From assembly GCA_036675815.1 (NCBI GenBank), contig JAKFEE010000038.1, positions 5,652 to 69,651 on the forward strand: a DNA stretch of 64,000 nt, read 5' to 3'. Positions 1-8,281 of this stretch are shown here, piece after piece. A model generated the notes under the pieces. That model searched no databases and was not told the origin of the DNA. It worked only from the letters and a program-made list of their open reading frames with translations. How positions within the stretch are numbered: position 1 is the stretch's first letter; each line of letters begins with the position of its first letter. The DNA comes from JAKFEE01 sp036675815 (GTDB taxonomy: Bacteria > Pseudomonadota > Alphaproteobacteria > Rhodospirillales > Magnetospirillaceae). Both the position numbers and the translations under genes were made by a program.

Positions 1-398
1 CGGCACAGGTCCAGGTGGTGGCCGACGGCAGGTTCCTCATCTATTACGACAAGGAACTGAACCAGACCAGCTATCTCGGCCTCAACGACACGCCCGCCGG
101 CATTCTCGTGCGGCCGCAGGTGCGCCTGATCGGTGGCGATGTGGCGGTGGTCGACGTCAGTCGCTGTCCCGGAGCCGTCGCCATCAGCCTGGTCCAGGTG
201 CGCGACCCCGGTGCCGGCGAAATCACCTTGGTCTTTACCGACCGGCCGTTCGAGCTGAAGCAATGGCGGGTGCGTGATCCCCAGGGGCAGGTGACCACGG
301 TGTCGCTGTTCGGCAGCGAGACCGGGGTGCAGTTGAATCCGCGGTTGTTCCGCTTCGTCGATCCCAATTTCCGCGGCCCCGGTTATCGCGACAATTAG
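1..398 (+). CDS. lolA: Outer-membrane lipoprotein carrier LolA, C-terminal part
   Basis: The gene enters from the left edge, so the start and signal peptide are missing; the codons in frame begin at base 3. About 131 residues remain and end with RGPGYRDN. The string FLIYYDKELNQTSYL, followed by alternating beta strands, fits the half-barrel of LolA, the periplasmic chaperone that takes lipoproteins from LolCDE to LolB. Alphaproteobacteria often carry ftsK-lolA-xthA, and xthA lies 1.4 kb downstream here, which supports the call. A strong terminator follows at 551-585. Confidence 0.8.
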   Translation, partial: AQVQVVADGRFLIYYDKELNQTSYLGLNDTPAGILVRPQVRLIGGDVAVVDVSRCPGAVAISLVQVRDPGAGEITLVFTDRPFELKQWRVRDPQGQVTTVSLFGSETGVQLNPRLFRFVDPNFRGPGYRDN

Positions 399-550
399 CA
401 TTGCAGAAGACGCATGGCTGCCATGCAAATCAGGAATTTGCCGGGCCTGCGCCGCTTCCCATTTCGGATTCAGCGGTCGCGGGGTCGGCTTGCCGATCCC
501 CGGCCGGGGATGGTTTCCCCTGCCATCCTAGGCTCCTGACACGGAGCGCC

Positions 551-585
551 AGCGCCCGGTCCGTCCCCCTGACCGGGCGCTTTTT
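551..585 (+). terminator. Intrinsic terminator after lolA
   Basis: There is a perfect 11-bp stem, AGCGCCCGGTC at 551-561 pairing with 571-581, with a 9-nt loop and a run of five T at 581-585. It lies 153 bp after the lolA stop and before the kinase gene, so the two are separate transcription units. Nothing else is seen in the gene-free stretch 399-645. Confidence 0.9.
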
Positions 586-645
586 CTTGCTGTCACATAA
601 CCTGCTTGTCATCATGACGTGGCCGAAGCGCAGTAGCGCACCGGT

Positions 646-1740
646 GTGGGGGTGGCGGTGACTCGGCTGGCGAAGATACTCATCCTTGCCGTTGCGACGC
701 TGGCGATCGCCACTGCCGACGCAAGCTTGCCGGCGGGTTTTTCCGGCAACGTTCTGTACGTCCTGGTTATCGTGGCGCTGGCCCGCTGGGATATCATCGC
801 GCCGTACACCGCGGCTGCAATTTTCAGCGCAGCCTCCATCGCGGGGTCGCTCTTGGCGCCGCGATTCGTGCCGCAGTCGGTGGAACTGGCCGATCGTGCG
901 GTCACCATTACGGTCCTCTGGATTTGCGCGGCGCTGGTCAGCGAGCTGCAGCGTCAACGCCGGCGCGCCGAGGAGGCCCGGGCCCTGGCCGAGCAGATCA
1001 ACCGGCGCAAATCGCGGTTTCTTGCCGCCGCTAGCCATGATCTGCGCCAGCCGGCGCAATCGCTGGTTCTGCTGACGGCGGTATTGAAGGCGCGCGCCGT
1101 CAATACGCCCTTGCAACAGCTTGTCGAGCCGCTGGGCAACGCCGTTGATGCCCTGACCTCGTTGCTCAGCAGCCTGCTCGAGGTGTCACGCCTGGAGGCC
1201 GGCATCATTCGCCGGCAGTCCATGCTGGTGGATGTCTCGAACCTCGCGCGCCGGCTCGAGCGAGAGGATGGCTTGACGGCGGTTGAGCGCGGCCTGCGGT
1301 TCAAGGTCGTCTGCCGGCCCGGCATGACATTGCGCACCGATCCCCACATGCTCGAACGCATCCTGCGCAATCTCCTCGACAATGCGTTCAAGTACACCAA
1401 CCGCGGTGGCGTGCTTCTGTATTGCCGGAAAACCCCTGGCGGGATGCGCTTCGATGTCGCCGACACCGGCATCGGCATCGCCGAAGCGGATCTGCCGAAC
1501 ATTTTCGAGGAGTTCCTGCAACTCGACAACGAGGCGCGCGACCGCGCCAAAGGCCTGGGCCTTGGGTTGGCGGTCGTCCAGCGACTGGTGAACATGTTGG
1601 GTGGCACGATCCAGGTCCGTTCGCGGCAGGGGGCTGGCTCGCTGTTTTCGGTTAGACTGCCCGAGCTCATCGACGGGACGGCCGAACGAGCGCCGACAGA
1701 CGTCAGTTGGCCCGAGGTGGGCTGCCCCCCTGCCGCATGA
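646..1740 (+). CDS. Membrane-bound sensor histidine kinase (orphan)
   Basis: The protein has about 364 residues. Several hydrophobic segments fill residues 5-105, then a coiled linker (SELQRQRRRAEEARALAEQ) leads to a phospho-acceptor H box, FLAAASHDLRQP. The HATPase_c boxes are complete: N box LRNLLDNAFKYT, G1 DTGIGI, G2 GLGLGL. It should autophosphorylate on the His of SHDLRQP. No response regulator is adjacent; the nearest, at 4818-5492, lacks its acceptor Asp. There is no recognisable sensor domain apart from the membrane segments. The start is uncertain: GTG codons at 646, 652 and 658 are all in frame. Confidence 0.85.
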   Translation: MGVAVTRLAKILILAVATLAIATADASLPAGFSGNVLYVLVIVALARWDIIAPYTAAAIFSAASIAGSLLAPRFVPQSVELADRAVTITVLWICAALVSELQRQRRRAEEARALAEQINRRKSRFLAAASHDLRQPAQSLVLLTAVLKARAVNTPLQQLVEPLGNAVDALTSLLSSLLEVSRLEAGIIRRQSMLVDVSNLARRLEREDGLTAVERGLRFKVVCRPGMTLRTDPHMLERILRNLLDNAFKYTNRGGVLLYCRKTPGGMRFDVADTGIGIAEADLPNIFEEFLQLDNEARDRAKGLGLGLAVVQRLVNMLGGTIQVRSRQGAGSLFSVRLPELIDGTAERAPTDVSWPEVGCPPAA

Positions 1741-1803
1741 CGCCGACACTTTCGTTGGCCAGTGATGGCCGGTACAGTCCGGCTCCCATCGGTTCAGGAA
1801 GCC

Positions 1804-2604
1804 ATGCCGCCCCTATCCATCGTCACGTGGAACATCAATTCGGTGCGCCTGCGCCTCGATCTGCTACTGCAGATGGCCGAGATGCTGCGCCCCGACGTCA
1901 TCTGCCTGCAGGAGACCAAGGTCCCCGATCCCTTGTTCCCGCGCGAGGCCATCATCGCGGCCGGTTACCCCTACGTCGCCGTCCATGGCATGAAGGGCTA
2001 CAACGGCGTCGCGGTGCTGTCGCGCCGGCCAATCCAACGCATCGCGACGCCTGGTTGGTGCGGGCGCAGCGATTGCCGCCATCTGGTCGCCACGGTCGAT
2101 GGCGTCGAGATTCACTGCGTCTACGTCCCCTCGGGGGGTGACGTTCCCGATCCGGCGGTCAACGACAAGTTCGCCCATAAGCTGCAATTCCTTGACGAAT
2201 TGACCGCGTGGTTCGGCGCCAACCATCGCCCCGACCAGCCGATGGTGTTGACGGGTGACCTCAATGTGGCGCCGCTCGAGAACGACGTGTGGTCGCACAA
2301 GCAGATGCTGAAGGTGGTCAGCCACACGCCGGTGGAGGTGGCGAAGCTCGAGCGTTTGCAGGGCTCGCTCGACTGGTTCGATGCCATCCGCCATTTCGTG
2401 CCCGACGACACCAAGCTCTACACGTGGTGGAGCTACCGCGCGCAGGACTGGGCGGCCAGCGACCGCGGGCGCCGGCTCGATCACCTATGGGTCACGCCGG
2501 CGCTGCGCCACCGCCTGCGCAGCCATGCCGTGCTCAAGGAGGCACGCGGCTGGGCGCCCGCCTCCGACCATGTGCCGGTAATGGTCGAACTGGCCCTGGA
2601 TTAG
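1804..2604 (+). CDS. xthA: Exodeoxyribonuclease III (AP endonuclease family)
   Basis: The 266-residue protein belongs to the Mg-dependent endonuclease/exonuclease/phosphatase family and acts in base-excision repair by cutting at abasic sites and trimming 3' ends. Seen: TWNINSVR at the N-terminus, the catalytic Glu in CLQETKV, GYNGVAVLSR, TGDLNVAP, and the closing RLDHLW...SDHVPV with the catalytic Asp-His. The start at 1804 (MPPLSIVTWN) suits the family; ATG 1762 would add 14 unlikely residues. Its stop overlaps that of the convergent slipin gene. Confidence 0.95.
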   Translation: MPPLSIVTWNINSVRLRLDLLLQMAEMLRPDVICLQETKVPDPLFPREAIIAAGYPYVAVHGMKGYNGVAVLSRRPIQRIATPGWCGRSDCRHLVATVDGVEIHCVYVPSGGDVPDPAVNDKFAHKLQFLDELTAWFGANHRPDQPMVLTGDLNVAPLENDVWSHKQMLKVVSHTPVEVAKLERLQGSLDWFDAIRHFVPDDTKLYTWWSYRAQDWAASDRGRRLDHLWVTPALRHRLRSHAVLKEARGWAPASDHVPVMVELALD

Positions 2605-3377
2605 GCTCGGTCGTTGCCAATCTGGCGATGGCCGATGGCTCCGGTCAGGGCGTTGAGGACCTCCACCGGAAACACGATGGTCGTGTTGTTCTGGCTGCCG
2701 ATCACGTTCAACGTGTTGAGATAGCGCAGTTGCATTGCTTCGGGGCGCTGGCTCAGGATCTCGGCGGCTTCCAACAGCTTCTGTGCCGCCTGTTCCTCAC
2801 CCTCGGCATGGATGATCTTGGCGCGGCGCTCGCGCTCGGCTTCCGCCTGGCGGGCGATGACGCGGATCATGCTTTCGTCGATATCGACGTGCTTGATCTC
2901 GACATTGGCCACCTTGATGCCCCAGGCGTCGGTCTGGACGTCGAGGATTTCCTGGATGTCGTTGTTGAGCTTGTCGCGTTCGCCCAGAATCTCGTCCAGG
3001 TCGTGCTTGCCGACCACCGATCGCAACGTCGTCTGGGCCAGTTCGCTGGTCGCCTGCATGTAGTTCTCCACCTGGATCACCGCCCGTTCGGGGTCGATGA
3101 CGCGGAAATAGATCACGGCGCTCACCTTCACCGAGACGTTGTCGCGCGACACCACGTCCTGGCTGGGCACGTCGAGCACCACGGTGCGCTGATCGATCCG
3201 CGCCATCTGCTGTACGAAGGGAACGAGGATGATCAGGCCGGGTCCCTTGACACCGGTGAAGCGTCCCAAGGTAAACACCACGGCGCGTTCGTATTCGCGC
3301 AGGATCTTGATCGCCGTCGCCAGGAAGATGACCAGCAGGACGATGATCACAATGAAGAAGGGAAGGTCGGCGGCCAT
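2601..3377 (-). CDS. Slipin (SPFH/Band 7 membrane protein)
   Basis: The 258-residue protein has one N-terminal membrane helix (FFIVIIVLLVIFLATAI) followed by a Band 7 domain: REYERAVVFTLGRF, then DVPSQDVVSRDNVSV. A charged coiled region (RQAEAERERRAKIIHAEGEEQAAQKL) should drive oligomerisation. Slipins form membrane rings and are usually paired with an NfeD protein whose protease domain clips the slipin C-terminus; the next gene upstream, 12 bp away, is exactly that. This gives an operon nfeD-slipin read leftwards. Confidence 0.9.
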   Translation of the reverse strand: MAADLPFFIVIIVLLVIFLATAIKILREYERAVVFTLGRFTGVKGPGLIILVPFVQQMARIDQRTVVLDVPSQDVVSRDNVSVKVSAVIYFRVIDPERAVIQVENYMQATSELAQTTLRSVVGKHDLDEILGERDKLNNDIQEILDVQTDAWGIKVANVEIKHVDIDESMIRVIARQAEAERERRAKIIHAEGEEQAAQKLLEAAEILSQRPEAMQLRYLNTLNVIGSQNNTTIVFPVEVLNALTGAIGHRQIGNDRA

Positions 3378-3389
3378 CGTAAATCCTCC

Positions 3390-4709
3390 CTAGCTGCGAG
3401 GTATCGCCTCGGGTTCGACGCGCAAGGTCAGCCCGTCCATCCCGGCGACGCGGACGCGTCGGCCCGGCGCCAGCGGCGAATCGCACACGGCTTTCCAGCG
3501 TTCGCCGTGCACCAGCACGTGCCCGGAGGCTCCGGCCCAATCGAGCACGTCCGCCCCCGCCCCCAGCATTTCCTCACGGCCGGTCACCACCTTGTGCCCG
3601 TGCGAGGTGAACGCCAGGCGGGCGATGAGCAGGGTGAAGGCCAGGCTGGTGGCGGCGATGCCGGCGATCACCGGCCACGATATGGCGAAACCCGGCGCCT
3701 CCATGTCGACGAGGATGGTGGCGCCCAGCAGCACCGCCACCGTGCCGCCGATACCGAGAATGCCGAACGCCGGGGTTACGGCCTCGGCCACGATCAGGGC
3801 GACGCCAAGCCCAAGGAGGCCGAGCCCGGCAAAGTTGACCGGCAGCGCCGCCAGGCCATAGAGCCCGACCAGCAGGCAGATCGCGCCGATGGTGCCTGGA
3901 TAGAGGGCGCCGGGGCTGAGGAACTCGAAGATCAGCCCATAGACGCCAATCATCAGCAGGATCAGCGCCACATTCGGGTCGGTGATGGCGGCAAGCAGCC
4001 TGGTGCGCCAGTCAGGCTCGATTTCGACAAGGACCAGACCTTGCGTCTCCAGTGTGATCTGGCGGCCACCGGCCATGGTGCTGCGGCCGTGCAACTGGCC
4101 CAGAAGGTCCTGGATGTCCCGCGCCATCAGGGTGATGACGTTCTGCTCCAAGGCCTCGCGCGCCGACAGGCTGACGCCGTCGCGCACCGCCTTTTCCGCC
4201 CATTCGGCATTACGGCCGCGGAGATCCGCCAGGCTGCGCAGATAGGCGGCCGCATCGTTGATCGCCTTGGCCTCGGCGGCGCTGCGCGGGCGCGCCGGCT
4301 CGCCTTTGTCGGCCTTGTCCGCCTGCTCGTCGGCGGGCGGCTCGTCGTCCCTGGGAAACCCACCCAGAGCCACCGGCGTCGCGGCACCCATGTTGGTGCC
4401 TGGCGTCATGGCGGCGAAATGGCTGGCGTACATGATGTAGGTGCCGGCGCTGGCGGCGCGGGCACCGCTGGGGCTGACATAACCGACCACCGGCACGGGC
4501 GACGCCAGGATGGCGCGAATGATGTCGCGCATCGAGGTGTCGAGGCCGCCGGGCGTGTCGATCCGCAGTATGATCAGCGCCGCCGGCCCTTCGGCCGCCT
4601 GGCTCAGGCCGCGCGACAGGTAATCGGCGGTGGCCGGGCCGATGGCCCCGCGGACATCGAGGATCACACCCGCCCCATCGCCATCGGCCGCCTTCGATAC
4701 GGCAGCCAT
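3390..4709 (-). CDS. NfeD-family membrane-bound ClpP-class serine protease
   Basis: From ATG 4709 the protein has 439 residues. Residues 15-215 form a ClpP-like protease: RIDTPGGLDTSM, then YVSPSGARAASAGTYI containing the likely catalytic Ser and AAMTPGTNMGAATP. About four membrane helices follow (VALILLMIGVYGLIFEFL onward), then a C-terminal OB-fold NfeD domain. It should cleave the partner slipin encoded 12 bp downstream. The ATG gives no signal peptide. The frame stays open upstream and encodes RRTRWLAALLGAAFGLGLG, a good signal sequence, reachable from an ATT codon at 4790 preceded by GGAGG. The longer form is plausible. Confidence 0.85.
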   Translation of the reverse strand: MAAVSKAADGDGAGVILDVRGAIGPATADYLSRGLSQAAEGPAALIILRIDTPGGLDTSMRDIIRAILASPVPVVGYVSPSGARAASAGTYIMYASHFAAMTPGTNMGAATPVALGGFPRDDEPPADEQADKADKGEPARPRSAAEAKAINDAAAYLRSLADLRGRNAEWAEKAVRDGVSLSAREALEQNVITLMARDIQDLLGQLHGRSTMAGGRQITLETQGLVLVEIEPDWRTRLLAAITDPNVALILLMIGVYGLIFEFLSPGALYPGTIGAICLLVGLYGLAALPVNFAGLGLLGLGVALIVAEAVTPAFGILGIGGTVAVLLGATILVDMEAPGFAISWPVIAGIAATSLAFTLLIARLAFTSHGHKVVTGREEMLGAGADVLDWAGASGHVLVHGERWKAVCDSPLAPGRRVRVAGMDGLTLRVEPEAIPRS

Positions 4710-4817
4710 GCCCAGGCCGAGACCGAACGCGGCCCCCAGGAGTGCTGCGAGCCAGCGGGTCCGGCGTGGCAGTGGGAGCTCCCGGCGAATAGGTTCCTCC
4801 CCCGGCGGTTCTTGCCT

Positions 4818-5492
4818 CTACGGTATGAGGCGATAGCCCCCCGGCTCGGTGACCAGAATGCAGGCGTTGGCGGGATCCGCCTCGATCTTGCGGCGCAGGC
4901 GATAAATGTGTGTTTCCAGCGTATGGGTAGTGACGCCGGGATTGTATCCCCACACCTCGTCAAGCAGGGCCTCGCGGGCGATCATTCGCCCTGCCCGATA
5001 CAGATGGCGTAGGATGGCCGCTTCCTTGTCGGTCAGCGGGATGCGCCGCTCCTGGGGATCGATCAGAGTTCTCTCGACCGGCTGGAAGACGTAGGGGCCG
5101 ATCCGGAACGCGGCCGCCTCGCCGTGCGTGCGCTGCAGGGTTGCCCGCAGCCGGCTCAGCAGGTGCCCGATGCGAAACGGCTTCGTCACCCGATCGTCTG
5201 CCCCCGCCGCCCGGGTGGTGGCGGTGTCTTGCCCGTCGGGGCCGGCCACCATCATCAGAATGGGGGCCGAGATGCCGTGGTCGCGTAGCCGGCGGCAAAG
5301 CTCGGCGCCGTCGCTATCTGGGAGAGGGGCCGCCAACAACAGCGCATCGAACGGCTGTTGCGTCGCCAGCGCCGCGGCCTGGGCCGCCGTCGTCGCTTCG
5401 GTGACGGCGAAGCCTTCTTCCGCCAACTGCTCGCCCAGCGACTGGCGCAGGAAGTCGTCATCTTCCGCCAAGAGGACGTGCATCCGGTGCAT
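4818..5492 (-). CDS. OmpR-type response regulator lacking the phospho-acceptor Asp
   Basis: The 224-residue protein has a receiver domain (1-120) and a winged-helix DNA-binding domain (about 130-224, with ETHIYRLRRKIE and EPGGYRLIP). The receiver keeps the acidic pocket (LLAEDDDF) and the conserved Lys (VTKPF), but the strand that normally ends in Asp reads FDALLLAAPLPDSDG, so Ala sits where the acceptor Asp should be. It probably works without canonical phosphorylation. It lies 27 bp upstream of the NfeD/slipin operon, read in the same direction, and is divergent from ribA. Confidence 0.85.
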   Translation of the reverse strand: MHRMHVLLAEDDDFLRQSLGEQLAEEGFAVTEATTAAQAAALATQQPFDALLLAAPLPDSDGAELCRRLRDHGISAPILMMVAGPDGQDTATTRAAGADDRVTKPFRIGHLLSRLRATLQRTHGEAAAFRIGPYVFQPVERTLIDPQERRIPLTDKEAAILRHLYRAGRMIAREALLDEVWGYNPGVTTHTLETHIYRLRRKIEADPANACILVTEPGGYRLIP

Positions 5493-5639
5493 CGTGGGGT
5501 CAGGCCTCTCCCAAGCAGCAACACATGCGTGTTAAGCTATATATGTGGAATCCGGGCTCAGGCACAGGCGATTCCGCAGCACGCCTTTTTCCTGCTCGGA
5601 AAAGCGGCTATGGTGCCGCCGTTTAGCCAGTAAGGATCC

Positions 5640-6776
5640 ATGACCGGTCGTCTCATCTTTTCCGCCGCTGCCCAGCCGCCGGCTCCCGAGTCCCTGGTGA
5701 CCGCCGATCGCGCCATCGCCGACCTGCGCCGTGGCCGGTTTGTCGTGATTTGCGCCGAATCCGGCGCCGCCGGCTTGGTTCAGGCGGCGGAGGCGGTGAC
5801 CCCCGCCAGCCTGGACCGCATACAGGCCATGGCGCAGCGGGTGCCGCTGCTGGCCATCACCGGCCGTCGCGCCGCCGTCCTCGGGCTGGGTGTCGAAACC
5901 GCTGTCGCCGTCTCGCTGACCATCCCCGACGGCATAGACGCCACCATCGTGCGCCGCGTCACCGACCCCTGCTCGGGGCTGAGCGAGCCGTTGCCGACGG
6001 GACTGCGCGGCGGCGCCGCCGATCCAGCCTCGCCGATGGCGGGCGCCGTCGCCCTGGCTAAGCTGGCCCGCCTGCTGCCGGCTGCCGTGCTGGCGCCGCT
6101 GCCGGATGACGGGCGCGCCCTGGCTGCCCGGGAGGACCTGATCTACCTCACCGTCGACGAGGCTCTGGCCTATGTGCACACGGCGTCGCGGACCTTGCGG
6201 CCGGTCAGCGAGGCGCGGGTGCCGCTGGAGGGGGCCGAGCACACCCGTATCCTGGCCTTCCGTCCGTCCGACGGCGGCGTCGAGCATCTCGCCATCGTCA
6301 TCGGCGATCCTGACCCTGAGCAGCCGGTGCTGACGCGGCTGCATTCCGAATGCTTCACCGGCGACCTGCTGGGATCGCTGCGCTGCGACTGCGGCGATCA
6401 GCTGCGTGGCGCCATTGCCGAGATCGCCCAGGACGGCAGCGGCGTCTTGCTCTATCTGGCGCAGGAGGGCCGGGGGATCGGGCTCGTCAACAAGCTGCGC
6501 GCCTATCAGCTGCAGGACGAGGGCTTCGACACCCTCGACGCCAACGGCCAGTTGGGCTTCGACGATGACGAGCGCATCTATCAGCCCGCCGCCGAGATGC
6601 TGCGCCTGCTCGGCATTGGCCGGGTGCGGCTGCTGACCAACAATCCGCAGAAGGTCGATGCATTGGGGAGGCACGGCATCACGGTCAGCGAACGCGTCCC
6701 CCACGTTTTCCAGGCCAACGATCACAACCAAGCCTATCTGCGGACCAAGGCGGCGCGCAGCGGACATCTTTTCTAG
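5640..6776 (+). CDS. ribA: GTP cyclohydrolase II with degenerate RibB-like N-terminus
   Basis: The 378-residue protein catalyses the first step of riboflavin synthesis, GTP to the diaminohydroxy-pyrimidine phosphate. The C-terminal half is intact: the zinc Cys triplet in HSECFTGDLLGSLRCDCGDQL (about 241-262), QEGRGIGL, and TNNPQKV. The N-terminal 170 residues resemble dihydroxybutanone-phosphate synthase (IADLRRGRFVVICA...AAEAVTP) but lack the RENEGD acidic motif, so RibB activity is unlikely. A second, true RibB should be encoded elsewhere. The start has AAGGAT upstream. Confidence 0.93.
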   Translation: MTGRLIFSAAAQPPAPESLVTADRAIADLRRGRFVVICAESGAAGLVQAAEAVTPASLDRIQAMAQRVPLLAITGRRAAVLGLGVETAVAVSLTIPDGIDATIVRRVTDPCSGLSEPLPTGLRGGAADPASPMAGAVALAKLARLLPAAVLAPLPDDGRALAAREDLIYLTVDEALAYVHTASRTLRPVSEARVPLEGAEHTRILAFRPSDGGVEHLAIVIGDPDPEQPVLTRLHSECFTGDLLGSLRCDCGDQLRGAIAEIAQDGSGVLLYLAQEGRGIGLVNKLRAYQLQDEGFDTLDANGQLGFDDDERIYQPAAEMLRLLGIGRVRLLTNNPQKVDALGRHGITVSERVPHVFQANDHNQAYLRTKAARSGHLF

Positions 6777-6794
6777 GCGCTAGGCAGGTCTTGC

Positions 6795-6816
6795 CGGGGC
6801 GGAGCTTGCCGCCCCG
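6795..6816 (+). terminator. Hairpin after ribA, weak terminator candidate
   Basis: There is an 8-bp GC stem (CGGGGCGG) with a 6-nt loop, 18 bp after the ribA stop. No T tract follows, so termination would be weak or factor-assisted. Confidence 0.4.
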
Positions 6817-6908
6817 TGACGCGTCTGGCCAGCAAACCCCGCATTCCTCGGCCGCAGCATCTGGCATGGTGCTTGCTTGCTCGAATCGGCGAACCGAAGG
6901 AATCGTTG

Positions 6909-7778
6909 ATGGCCAGTCCCACCTTCCCGGTATTCCACGACGAAAGCGGCTATGTGGCGCCAATGGCCGAGCCACGGCCGAAGTCGGTGGTCGCCGGTCG
7001 CGGGGGAGCGCCGGCGTTCCAGGACATGCTGGCCGAACAGGCGACCACCACGGCATCGCCCACAGCCGCTGTCGCCGGCAGCGCCAAGGCCGAGGCATCG
7101 GCCCACGAGGCGGCGAAAGCGGGCGAGTCGGGCGTCGGCACGATCACCCCCTTCGCCGAGGGCGACACGCCGTCGTTCTGGGACGTTCTCGACTTCATCA
7201 ATCCGCTGCAGCACATCCCCATCATCAACACCATCTACCGGGAAATCACCGGCGATAAGATCGGTGCGGTCGCCAGCATCGCCGGCGGCGCCCTGCTTGG
7301 CGGGCCGATCGGCCTCGGTCTGGCGGTGGCCAATCTGACCGTTCGTGGCGCCACCGGGCAGGATGTCGGGGAACATGTGATCGCCATGTTCCGCGAGGAC
7401 GAGCCGGTGGGGGGGGGCGGCGGGACGCGTTTTGCCAAGCAGGAGGGGGCGCCGCCGGCCGCAGCGTTGGCTGACCAGGCGGCACGGCCGGTGGTGGCGG
7501 TTGCGCCCGAGCGCCGCAGCCATGGCACCATCGACGTGCAGTTCCGCCCGGTACCGCCTCGCGGCAGCATGGCCGTCCCCACCGGCACGCATACGGTGGC
7601 GAACGTCGACAAGGTTCCGCCGATCGCCAAGGGAGCCGCGGTAGCGCCGCCCGCCCCTGCCGTAGCGGCGGGGGCACCCTCCGGCGCGAGCACCGACTGG
7701 TTCGTCAATCGCTTCACCGAGGCAATGGACCGATACGACCAGGCACATAAGCCGAAACAACCTGATGAGAAGCTCTAG
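6909..7778 (+). CDS. Hypothetical Ala/Pro-rich protein
   Basis: This is a 289-residue protein that I do not recognise. A low-complexity N-terminus (residues 20-90, rich in Ala, Thr and Ser) precedes a compact region, FWDVLDFINPLQHIPIINTIYRE, and a Gly-rich hydrophobic stretch, IGAVASIAGGALLGGPIGLGLAVANL, that could insert into a membrane. A Pro/Ala/Val-rich tail ends in DWFVNRFTEAMDRYDQAHK. The ATG at 6909 was chosen because the conserved-looking part starts there. The stop is 3 bp before the L,D-transpeptidase gene, suggesting co-transcription and a possible envelope role. Confidence 0.6.
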   Translation: MASPTFPVFHDESGYVAPMAEPRPKSVVAGRGGAPAFQDMLAEQATTTASPTAAVAGSAKAEASAHEAAKAGESGVGTITPFAEGDTPSFWDVLDFINPLQHIPIINTIYREITGDKIGAVASIAGGALLGGPIGLGLAVANLTVRGATGQDVGEHVIAMFREDEPVGGGGGTRFAKQEGAPPAAALADQAARPVVAVAPERRSHGTIDVQFRPVPPRGSMAVPTGTHTVANVDKVPPIAKGAAVAPPAPAVAAGAPSGASTDWFVNRFTEAMDRYDQAHKPKQPDEKL

Positions 7779-7780
7779 GC

Positions 7781-8281
7781 ATGGACATGCACGTGTCGGC
7801 CGACGGCACTTTGCGCTTTGCCGGCAAGGTTTACCGGTGCGTCCTCGGGCGTTCGGGCATCGTCACGGACAAACGCGAAGGCGACGGCGGCACGCCGATC
7901 GGCTGCTTTACGCTGCGTCGCGCCCTGTTCCGGCCGGATCGCCTTGCCGCGCCGGCGACGGCGCTCCCCCTGGAATCGCTGTCGCCGCAGGACGGCTGGT
8001 GCGATGCCCCCGATCATGCCGACTACAACCGCCATGTCCGCCTGCCTCATCCGGCGCGGCATGAGCGCCTGTGGCGCGACGATGGCGTATACGACGTGGT
8101 GGTGGTGCTGGGCCACAACGACGACCCGCCGGTGGCCGGGCAGGGAAGTGCGATCTTCCTGCACGTCGCCCCCGACGACGGGCAGCCGACCGAGGGCTGC
8201 GTCGCCCTGCCACTGGCCGATCTCCTCGAAATTCTGAAAGACTGCGACGCCGCGACGCGGCTGTGCGTGGCTCAGCCGTAG
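7781..8281 (+). CDS. L,D-transpeptidase (YkuD fold)
   Basis: The 166-residue protein carries the catalytic signature HVAPDDGQPTEGCVAL near residues 128-143, with the nucleophilic Cys in EGCVAL. VTDKREGDGGTPIGCFTLR is the usual substrate-loop start of small YkuD proteins. Such enzymes make 3-3 crosslinks in peptidoglycan or attach lipoproteins to it. No signal peptide is seen, as in many short family members. The 3' end overlaps the convergent yggS gene by 10 bp. Confidence 0.85.
   Translation: MDMHVSADGTLRFAGKVYRCVLGRSGIVTDKREGDGGTPIGCFTLRRALFRPDRLAAPATALPLESLSPQDGWCDAPDHADYNRHVRLPHPARHERLWRDDGVYDVVVVLGHNDDPPVAGQGSAIFLHVAPDDGQPTEGCVALPLADLLEILKDCDAATRLCVAQP

Noticed and set aside
2289..5012. 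A 907-codon open frame on the plus strand
   Set aside because: It runs antisense to the slipin, NfeD and regulator genes, whose families are clear; its translation is low-complexity with no known domain.
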